This document shows positions 16,277 through 22,120 of a DNA stretch of 64,000 bases, piece by piece. The position numbers and the translations under genes were made by a program. The stretch is from JADGOV01 sp963814355 (lineage in GTDB: Bacteria > Actinomycetota > Actinomycetes > JADGOV01): the NCBI GenBank assembly GCA_963814355.1, contig CAWFCZ010000031.1:62001-126000 (forward strand), written 5' to 3'. Position 1 is the first letter of the stretch. The number at the start of each line of letters is the position of its first letter. The notes beneath the pieces are model-generated. The model was not told the DNA's origin. It saw only the letters and a program-made list of their open reading frames with translations, and ran no database searches.

Positions 16277-17251
16277 GTGACGGCGGCCGCGCAGGCTACC
16301 GGGCACGCAGGCGGCTCAGCGGAGGAGGCCGGGACGGCCGTGCTCGACCACGTCGACAATCTGCTCCGGCACCTGTTTCTGACCCGGGTACCCGGGTTGA
16401 GCGACGAGGCCCAGGTCGGTTTCCAGCCGCCGGACGACGCCTGGCGCGGCCGGGTCGCCACGCTCACCGTCGGTGGTGCCCCGGCCGGCGCGCTCAACGC
16501 CTACCTGGTCGACCTGCGTGAGCGGCGGCAGCTGCGCAGCGCGGAGTGGACCACCACGGTGGCGGACGGGCTTGCCCAGCGGCACCCGCCGACCCCGCGG
16601 CTGGACTGCCACTACCTGCTGACCGCGTGGAGCCCGGCGGTGGCCTCCGCCGGGGTCGAGCCCGCCTTGGACGAGCACCACCTGCTCTACACCGCGATTG
16701 CCGCCCTCTTCGCCGCCGCCCCGCTCAACGCCACGTCGGTCTACGGCGCCGGTACGCCGGAGCTCGCCGCCCTACCGGAGGTGCTCCGCGACGTCGACCT
16801 ACCGACCGTGGTCCTCCCGCCGGACGGGTTCCATGCCCTGCCGTACTTCTGGGGGACCATGGGCAGCGACAGCAGGTGGCGCGCCGGGGCCTACCTCATC
16901 GTCACCGTCCCCGTGATCATGTCCCGTCAGTACGGCGGTCCGATCGTCACCACCCGGGTCCTGCAGACCGGCTTACTCGACGGCGTCACCGGCGGGCCGG
17001 GGTCGATCCAGATCGGCGGTCGGCTGCTGCGGCCCGACGGCTCGCCGGCCGCGGCCGGCTGGCTGCGGCTGGAAACCACCGCTGGGCACGGGCTGGCGAC
17101 CGTCGGCACCGACGTCGAGGGCCGGTTCAGCTTCGGCGGCCTGCGCCCGGGGCGCTACCTGCTGCGGGCCCGGGTGCCCGGGGCGGGCGAGCAGGTCCAG
17201 CCGCTCGCCGTCCCGGCCCCGAACGGGGACTACGACGTCGTCGTGGGATGA
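16277..17251 (+). CDS. DUF4255 tail-terminator-like protein with carboxypeptidase-regulatory-like tail
   Basis: The GTG at 16277, 7 bases after the previous stop, gives 324 residues and the usual family start (AVLDHVDNLLRHLFLTRV). Residues about 15-215 match DUF4255 (Pvc16/Afp16-type): 'VGFQPPDDAW', 'NAYLVDLRERRQLRS', 'PRLDCHYLLTAWSP', 'EHHLLYTAIAALFAAA'. The last 85 residues form a prealbumin-like carboxypeptidase regulatory domain (IQIGGRLLRPDGSPAAAGWLR; GRFSFGGLRPGRYLLRARV). Terminator or cap proteins close the tube end distal to the baseplate. It is the last gene of the CIS block; a weak hairpin and a new ribosome site follow. Confidence 0.88.
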   Translation: MTAAAQATGHAGGSAEEAGTAVLDHVDNLLRHLFLTRVPGLSDEAQVGFQPPDDAWRGRVATLTVGGAPAGALNAYLVDLRERRQLRSAEWTTTVADGLAQRHPPTPRLDCHYLLTAWSPAVASAGVEPALDEHHLLYTAIAALFAAAPLNATSVYGAGTPELAALPEVLRDVDLPTVVLPPDGFHALPYFWGTMGSDSRWRAGAYLIVTVPVIMSRQYGGPIVTTRVLQTGLLDGVTGGPGSIQIGGRLLRPDGSPAAAGWLRLETTAGHGLATVGTDVEGRFSFGGLRPGRYLLRARVPGAGEQVQPLAVPAPNGDYDVVVG

Positions 17252-17290
17252 TGCTCGGCGATCGCGAGGCCCGGGGTACGCTGCTCGGTG

Positions 17291-17309
17291 GGTACCCCTA
17301 CCGGGTACC
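17291..17309 (+). terminator. Weak hairpin after the CIS block
   Basis: GGTACCC (17291-17297) and GGGTACC (17303-17309) form a 7-base stem with a 5-base loop, 39 bases after the last CIS stop. No T-run follows, which is common in very GC-rich actinobacteria. It may be a weak terminator or simply a palindrome. Confidence 0.3.
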
Positions 17310-17336
17310 GGGCTGCGGCGCTGAGCGTGTTCCGCA

Positions 17337-17374
17337 CGTACTGCACGGCGCGCACTCCGGCGCGCGTACTGCAC
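17337..17374 (+). promoter_or_regulatory. Direct repeat upstream of the CDF exporter
   Basis: CGTACTGCAC occurs at 17337-17346 and again at 17365-17374, 28 bases apart, with GC-rich inverted pieces between (GCGCGC / GGCGCG). The pair lies 83 bases upstream of the exporter start. Same-face spacing near three helical turns is compatible with a regulator site, possibly metal-responsive. This is inference from the repeat alone. Confidence 0.35.
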
Positions 17375-17456
17375 CGACCTTCGCAGCGAGGTGTCCGCTG
17401 TCGTTGCCGCCTCGCGGCGTACCGAACCACCACTACCGGACAGCCTGGAGACCGCG

Positions 17457-18368
17457 ATGAGCCAGCACGGCGCGCAGTCCGCCGCGGCATCCGGTTACGG
17501 CGGGCGGCTGGCCGTGGTGCTCGGCGTCTCGGCGACCATCCTCGTCGTCGAGGTCGTGGGCGCGTTCGTCTCCGGCAGCCTGGCATTGCTGGCCGACGCC
17601 GGTCACATGTCGACGGACGTCGCCGGTCTCAGCCTGGCCCTGGTCGCCGCCCGGCTCGCCGAACGACGACCCACCGACGAACGGACCTGGGGGTACCGAC
17701 GGGCCGAGGTCCTGGCCGCCGCCGCGCAGGCCGCGGCGCTGCTGGCTGTGGGGGCGTTCGTTCTCATCGAGGGCGTCCGGCGCCTGCTGGAGCCACCGCC
17801 GATCGGTAGCGCCGCCATGGTGGTCTTCGGGGTCGTGGGCCTGGTCGGCAACGCCGGCTCTGTTGGGCTCCTGGCCCGGATCCGGGGGAGCAACCTCAAC
17901 ACTCGGGCGGCTTTCCTCGAAGTGGTCAACGACGCCCTCGGCGCGCTGGCCGTCCTGCTGGCCGCGCTGGTCATCGCCACGACCGGCTGGCTGCGCGCCG
18001 ACGCCGTCGCCTCGCTGATTATCGGTGGGTTGATCCTGCCGCGCACCTGGACGCTGCTCCGGGAAACCGTCGACGTGCTGCTGGAGGCCACCCCAAAGGG
18101 CGTGGAGCTGGCCAAGGTACGCGCCCATCTGCTCGAGGTGGCGCACGTCCGCGACGTCCACGACCTGCACGCCTCCTCCGTGGCCACCAACCTGCCGGTG
18201 CTCACCGCCCATGTGGTTGTCGATGACAGCTGCTTCCACGACGGACACGTCCCGCAACTCCTCGACCAGTTGCAGGACTGCCTCGTCGGACACTTCGACG
18301 TCGGGCACTCCACCTTCCAGTTCGAACCCGAAGGCCACGCGGCCCACGAACGCGCCGCCCACGCTTGA
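17457..18368 (+). CDS. Cation diffusion facilitator (CDF/ZnT-type) metal exporter
   Basis: The ATG at 17457 with GGAG 8 bases upstream gives 303 residues. Six hydrophobic segments are visible between residues 15 and 210, followed by a cytoplasmic ferredoxin-like domain (residues 210-295: 'LAKVRAHLLEVAHVRDVHDLHA', 'LTAHVVVDD'). The TM2 metal motif 'LLADAGHMSTDVAGL' is intact (D, H, D). The TM5 partner normally reads H-x-x-x-D; here it is 'LEVVNDALGA', with Glu in the His position. The C-terminus is His-rich (HFDVGHSTFQFEPEGHAAHERAAHA). It would export Zn or a similar divalent ion by proton antiport. Confidence 0.9.
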   Translation: MSQHGAQSAAASGYGGRLAVVLGVSATILVVEVVGAFVSGSLALLADAGHMSTDVAGLSLALVAARLAERRPTDERTWGYRRAEVLAAAAQAAALLAVGAFVLIEGVRRLLEPPPIGSAAMVVFGVVGLVGNAGSVGLLARIRGSNLNTRAAFLEVVNDALGALAVLLAALVIATTGWLRADAVASLIIGGLILPRTWTLLRETVDVLLEATPKGVELAKVRAHLLEVAHVRDVHDLHASSVATNLPVLTAHVVVDDSCFHDGHVPQLLDQLQDCLVGHFDVGHSTFQFEPEGHAAHERAAHA

Positions 18369-18523
18369 ACGCGCGCTGGGTGCCGAGCGTTCCGGCTCAG
18401 CGCTCGTCCTGCTTGACTCGCGTCAGGCGGGCCGCCAGGGTGGGCGTCATTACGGGCATGACCGGCGTGGAGGTAAGGCGCGGGACGGTAAGAAGATGCT
18501 TCGGGCTCGGAAGGGAGTCGGTG

Positions 18524-19639
18524 ATGACCGGGGTTCGGGTGGCTGTCGGTACGCGCAAGGGTGCCTTCATCCTCACCTCCGACGGGCGGCGCGAACAGTG
18601 GGACGTCAGCGGGCCGCACTTCGCCGGCTGGGAGGTCTACCACGTCAAGGCGTCTCCGGCGGATCCGTCGCGGCTCTACGCCGCGCCGTCCGGCGGGTGG
18701 TTCGGGCAGCTCATCCAGCGCTCCGACGACGGCGGTCGCAGCTGGACACCGGTCGGTAACGACTTCAGCTACGACGGGGTACCGGGCACTCATCAGTGGT
18801 ACGACGGCACGCCGCACCCGTGGGAGTTCGCCCGGGTCTGGCACCTCGAACCGTCGCGGACCGATCCGGACACCGTCTTCGCGGGAGTGGAGGACGCCGC
18901 GCTGTTCCGCTCGACGGACGGCGGAGCCTCATGGCAGGAACTGGCGGGGTTGCGGGAGCACGGCTCGGGGTCGTCCTGGCAGCCCGGGGCCGGCGGCATG
19001 TGCCTGCACACGATCATCCTCGATCCGGTGAAAGACGAGCGCATGTTCGTGGCCATCTCGGCGGCCGGGGTTTTCCGTACCGACGATTGCGGTGCGACCT
19101 GGCGGCCGATCAACCGCGGCCTGCAGTCCGGCGAGATCCCGGCCGCCGAGGCCGAGGTGGGCCACTGCGTGCACCGGATCGCCATGCACCCCGCGCGGCC
19201 GGATGTGCTGTTCATGCAGAAGCACTGGGACGTGATGCGCAGCGACGACGCCGGCGAGTCCTGGCACGAGATCAGCGGCAACCTGCCGAGCGACTTCGGC
19301 TTCCCGATCGACGTGCATCCGCACGAGCCGGACACCGTGTACGTGGTACCGATCAAGAGCGACTCGGAGCACTTCCCGCCGGAGGGCAAGCTGCGGGTGT
19401 ACCGCAGCCGGACCGGTGGCCAGGAGTGGGAGCCGCTGACCAACGGCCTGCCGCAACGCGACTGCTACGTCAACGTGCTGCGCGACGCGATGGCCGTGGA
19501 CTCGCTGGACTCCGCTGGGGTGTACTTCGGTACGACAGGCGGCCAGGTGTACGCATCGGCCGACGCCGGGGACAGTTGGGCGCCCATCGTGCGTGACCTG
19601 CCGGCCGTGCTGTCGGTCGAAGTACAGACCTTGCCATGA
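18524..19639 (+). CDS. BNR/sialidase-like beta-propeller protein
   Basis: I chose the ATG at 18524, preceded by GGGAG. The frame is open further back to 18365 but that extension is not protein-like. The product is 371 residues. It has at least five Asp-box type repeats (RSDDGGRSWTPV; RSTDGGASWQEL; RTDDCGATWRPI; RSDDAGESWHEI; SADAGDSW). This is the WD40/YVTN/BNR propeller of sialidase-like proteins, but no sialidase catalytic Arg triad or Tyr-Glu pair stands out and there is no signal peptide. It is translationally coupled to a MoaD-like gene. The function of the pair is unknown to me. Confidence 0.85.
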   Translation: MTGVRVAVGTRKGAFILTSDGRREQWDVSGPHFAGWEVYHVKASPADPSRLYAAPSGGWFGQLIQRSDDGGRSWTPVGNDFSYDGVPGTHQWYDGTPHPWEFARVWHLEPSRTDPDTVFAGVEDAALFRSTDGGASWQELAGLREHGSGSSWQPGAGGMCLHTIILDPVKDERMFVAISAAGVFRTDDCGATWRPINRGLQSGEIPAAEAEVGHCVHRIAMHPARPDVLFMQKHWDVMRSDDAGESWHEISGNLPSDFGFPIDVHPHEPDTVYVVPIKSDSEHFPPEGKLRVYRSRTGGQEWEPLTNGLPQRDCYVNVLRDAMAVDSLDSAGVYFGTTGGQVYASADAGDSWAPIVRDLPAVLSVEVQTLP

Positions 19640-19932
19640 TCCGGGTGGTGTTGCCGGCGCACCTGCGGAACCTGGCGCAGGTCACCGGCGAAGTGGAACT
19701 CGACGTGGCCGAACCGCCGACCGCTGGCCTGATCCTCGACGCGCTGGAAGGCCGCTATCCGATGCTGCGCGGCACGATCCGGGACCAGTCGACGCTGCAG
19801 CGCCGGGCGTTCGTGCGGTTCTTCGCCTGCGAGCAGGACTTGTCCCACGAACCCCTCGACGCCCCACTCCCCGCGGCCGTCGCCAGCGGATCCCAGCCGT
19901 TCCTCGTGGTCGGCGCGATGGCCGGGGGTTGA
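19636..19932 (+). CDS. MoaD/ThiS-family ubiquitin-like protein
   Basis: A 98-residue protein whose ATG overlaps the propeller stop (ATGA). The order of elements fits the beta-grasp fold: 'MIRVVLPAHLRNLAQV', 'VELDVAEPPTAGLILDALEGRYP', a variable middle, then 'LVVGAMAGG'. It ends in the Gly-Gly that sulfur-carrier proteins need for adenylation and thiocarboxylation. No moaE, moeB or thiF neighbour is visible, so a role in molybdopterin or thiamine synthesis is not supported by context. A link to the propeller protein is implied by coupling. Confidence 0.8.
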   Translation: MIRVVLPAHLRNLAQVTGEVELDVAEPPTAGLILDALEGRYPMLRGTIRDQSTLQRRAFVRFFACEQDLSHEPLDAPLPAAVASGSQPFLVVGAMAGG

Positions 19933-19958
19933 CCCGGAGCCCGACCTGCAACAGCGAT

Positions 19959-21491
19959 CTAGCCGGTTGGCGGTTCGGTGTCGTCGTCGGGGTGGGTGGT
20001 GTAGCGGCGGCCGGTGGGGCTGGTCCATTGTGCGGTGCGGTTGGGGTGGAGGGTGAGTTGCCATCGGGTGTGGGTTTTGAGCCGGTGGTGGTGGCGGCAA
20101 AGGGGGAGGAGGTTGCAGGCGCAGGTGGGGCCGATGGGCCAGGGGGTGACGTGGTCGAGGTCGCAGCGGTTGGTGGGGACGCCGCAGCCGGGGAAGGCGC
20201 AGCGGGGGTGGGTGGCGGTGAGGTGGCGGGCGAGCCGGTTGGGGATCTGGTAGCTGGTGGTGTGGTCGCAGGGCCAAGGGGTGTGCCGGTCGTGGGTGAT
20301 GAGGGTGGTGTGGCGGTGGGTGAGGAGGTGGGCGGCGAGGGAGTCGGGGATGGGTCCGTCGCCGAGGAGTTCCACGGGCCGCTCGGGTGGGCTGCCGGGG
20401 GTGTCTCCGGGGGTGTCGCGGGGGGTGTCTCCGGCGGTGTCGCGGGTTTCTCCGGGGGTGTCGCGGGGGGTGGGGTGGTGGTGTTGGGCGTTTGACGAGC
20501 CGCTGGGGGCCTCGGCATTGTCGGGCTGGGTGTTGTCGGGCTGGTTTCTGGTGTGCCTTTGGAGGCGGCTGAGGGCGGCGAGGTCGGCGAGCAGGGTGAG
20601 GCCGGGTGGTCCGTGGCGGGTGGTGGGGAGGTCGGGGTCGTCGAGTACGGTGTCGGCGATTCGGGTGAGGGCGTCGAAGCGGCGTTGGGTGAGGGTGGCC
20701 GGGGCGTCCGGGCCTGCGGTGTCGTCGGTGGTGTCGGCGTCGGTCGGGTTGGTGGCGGGGTGGGGGGTGCGGGCGATGGCGTCGATGGCGGCGGTGAGGC
20801 GGAGGAGGTCGTGGGTGGGGCCTTCGGCGGTGAAGTGGCTGCGGCCGTCGCCGTGGTTGGTGAGCCAGGTGCGCCGGTCGGTGTGGATGTCGTGGTGGCG
20901 GGCTTCGGCGGTGCGGGGGGAGATGCGGTGCGCGGCGCGGTGCGCGGCTCGGGCGAGTTGGGGGAGGGTTTGACCGGCGGCGCGGGGCAGGACGGCGGCT
21001 TCAACGGCGGCGGCGACGGGGTCGGGGAGGTCGCTGGTGGCCTGGGCGATGATCTGGACGCGGTGGCTGTCGAGGGTGCCGGCGCGGTGCGCGGCGGCGG
21101 TGGCCGGGAGGTGTTCCAGGGCGAGGGCGACCTCGAGGATGTGGTCGGCGCCGCGTCGGGTGTACCGGAGTGCGGCGCCGATCTCGGCGGCGGCGTACTC
21201 GCTGATCCCGGTCCAGGCGGCGCTGCCGGAGCGTACGGGTGGATCGCCGGCCGGCCGGTGGTGGGCGAAGGCGGCGACGAGATCGTGTTGGGCGGCGGTG
21301 AGGATGTTGATCGCCTGTTGGGTGGTGGTGATCGCGGTGAGCAGCTGGTCGGGGGTCAGCCGGGCGCGGTCACCGGCGAGAGTGTGGGCGAGAGCGGTCA
21401 CCGCCTCGATCACCGACGTATCCGGCGGGGTGGCCGCCGACCCGCCGGCCCACCCGCCGACTGCCGACTCGCCGGCCGCTGACTCGAACAT
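19959..21491 (-). CDS. DUF222 / HNH endonuclease domain protein (13E12-repeat type)
   Basis: I chose the ATG at 21491 (MFESAAGES), the usual family start; the frame opens at 21593. The product is 510 residues. Residues about 30-330 are DUF222 (LTPDQLLTAITTTQQAINIL; ALRYTRRGADHILEVALAL; DSHRVQIIAQATSDL). A Pro/Thr/Asp repeat encoded by a 12-base minisatellite links this to a C-terminal HNH module with paired Cys and His (CAFPGCGVPTNRCDLDHVTP; CNLLPLCRHHHRLKTH). A TACAGT -10-like box lies 7 bases before the ATG, so the mRNA may be leaderless. A LexA-type box covers the start codon, pointing to DNA-damage control. Confidence 0.9.
   Translation of the reverse strand: MFESAAGESAVGGWAGGSAATPPDTSVIEAVTALAHTLAGDRARLTPDQLLTAITTTQQAINILTAAQHDLVAAFAHHRPAGDPPVRSGSAAWTGISEYAAAEIGAALRYTRRGADHILEVALALEHLPATAAAHRAGTLDSHRVQIIAQATSDLPDPVAAAVEAAVLPRAAGQTLPQLARAAHRAAHRISPRTAEARHHDIHTDRRTWLTNHGDGRSHFTAEGPTHDLLRLTAAIDAIARTPHPATNPTDADTTDDTAGPDAPATLTQRRFDALTRIADTVLDDPDLPTTRHGPPGLTLLADLAALSRLQRHTRNQPDNTQPDNAEAPSGSSNAQHHHPTPRDTPGETRDTAGDTPRDTPGDTPGSPPERPVELLGDGPIPDSLAAHLLTHRHTTLITHDRHTPWPCDHTTSYQIPNRLARHLTATHPRCAFPGCGVPTNRCDLDHVTPWPIGPTCACNLLPLCRHHHRLKTHTRWQLTLHPNRTAQWTSPTGRRYTTHPDDDTEPPTG
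20396..20475 (-). repeat. 12-base coding minisatellite in the DUF222-HNH gene
   Basis: Six to seven units alternate between CGGGGGTGTCTC and CGGGGGTGTCGC on the + strand, one of them 9 bases long. They keep the reading frame and encode a TPxDT-type linker between the DUF222 and HNH modules. Such arrays expand and shrink by slippage. Confidence 0.8.
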
Positions 21492-21504
21492 GTGTTCTAC
21501 TGTA
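21486..21504 (-). promoter_or_regulatory. LexA-type SOS box over a leaderless start
   Basis: GAAC-atgt-GTTC at 21486-21497 matches the Gram-positive/actinobacterial LexA half-site pattern GAAC-N4-GTTC exactly. It contains the ATG of the DUF222-HNH gene (21489-21491, - strand). TACAGT (21499-21504 read on the - strand) is a good -10 hexamer 7 bases before that ATG. A repressor bound here would cover the transcription start. Confidence 0.7.
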
Positions 21505-21635
21505 TCGGCTGCCCGACCGAAATCCGACCACAACACGCGCCCTGTGGACAAGGCCCGATAAAGCCAGACAAGCAGAGCAACGAGCCCGCCCACGGCAGGA
21601 GCAGGTCACGCCGGCCCGAGACGCAAGGAGAAGAC

Positions 21636-22016
21636 ATGACCGACATGACGGGCATCGCCCGCCTCAGCCTCACAGCGCTGGACTGCCCGGACCCGGAGGC
21701 GCTGGCAGAGTTCTACGCGGCCATCACCGGATGGCCGATCGAGGAGGATCCGGATGAGGGGGATTGGGTGACCCTGAGCAGCCCGGCCGGGGCCACTCTC
21801 GCCTTTCAACGTATCGAGGACTACCGCGGACCCACCTGGCCGGATGGCGACCGGCCGCAGCAGAGCCATCTCGACTTCGACGTCGCCGACCTGGACGCCG
21901 CCGAGGCCGAGGTGCTGGCGATCGGCGCGCGCAAGGCGGACTACCAGCCGGGGACGACGTTTCGAGTTTTCCTCGATCCGGCCGGGCATCCATTCTGCCT
22001 GGTGCTCGAGCCGTAG
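21636..22016 (+). CDS. VOC-family (glyoxalase/bleomycin-resistance-like) protein
   Basis: The ATG at 21636 with AAGGAG (21625-21630) upstream gives 126 residues, the normal length for one VOC unit pair. Both halves of the fold are visible: 'ARLSLTALDCPDPEALAEFY' with 'ITGWPIEEDPDEGDWVTLSSP', then 'SHLDFDVADLDAAEAEVLAIGA' and 'VFLDPAGHPFCLVLEP'. The His in 'SHLDF' and the Glu at the end are the common metal ligands. Substrate unknown. It stands alone between the divergent HNH gene and recC. Confidence 0.88.
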   Translation: MTDMTGIARLSLTALDCPDPEALAEFYAAITGWPIEEDPDEGDWVTLSSPAGATLAFQRIEDYRGPTWPDGDRPQQSHLDFDVADLDAAEAEVLAIGARKADYQPGTTFRVFLDPAGHPFCLVLEP

Positions 22017-22063
22017 CCGGCGGGGGAACCTGCTTGCGCACCGCGTGCCCGGCCCAGGGTGGT

Positions 22064-22118
22064 TAGGGTCAACGTGATGAACCGCCGAGCACTCCGCGTT
22101 GCCGACCAGCGGAGCTGA
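22064..22118 (+). promoter_or_regulatory. Promoter with leaderless 13-codon ORF upstream of recC
   Basis: TAGGGT at 22064-22069 is a plausible -10 box. Seven bases later the ATG at 22077 opens a 13-codon frame (MNRRALRVADQRS) that stops at 22116-22118, two bases before the recC GTG at 22121. GGAG at 22111-22114, inside the small frame, is the probable recC ribosome site. Translation of the small frame could therefore feed recC initiation. Confidence 0.45.
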
Positions 22119-22120
22119 CC

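Noticed and set aside
1..17251. Prophage origin of the tail-like genes
   Set aside because: No capsid, portal, terminase, integrase or lysis gene is visible, and the ATPase plus DUF4255 gene are typical of CIS. Upstream sequence could still change this.
17252..17456. Small RNA or riboswitch before the metal exporter
   Set aside because: Only short palindromes and a direct repeat are visible; no known riboswitch core could be read.
18524..19639. True sialidase
   Set aside because: Asp-boxes alone define a propeller; the Arg triad and the Tyr-Glu pair were not found.
19682..21482. Long frames on both strands within the DUF222-HNH gene
   Set aside because: They are made of repeated Gly/Val or Pro/Thr and carry no domain. 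The DUF222 and HNH motifs fix the true frame on the - strand.
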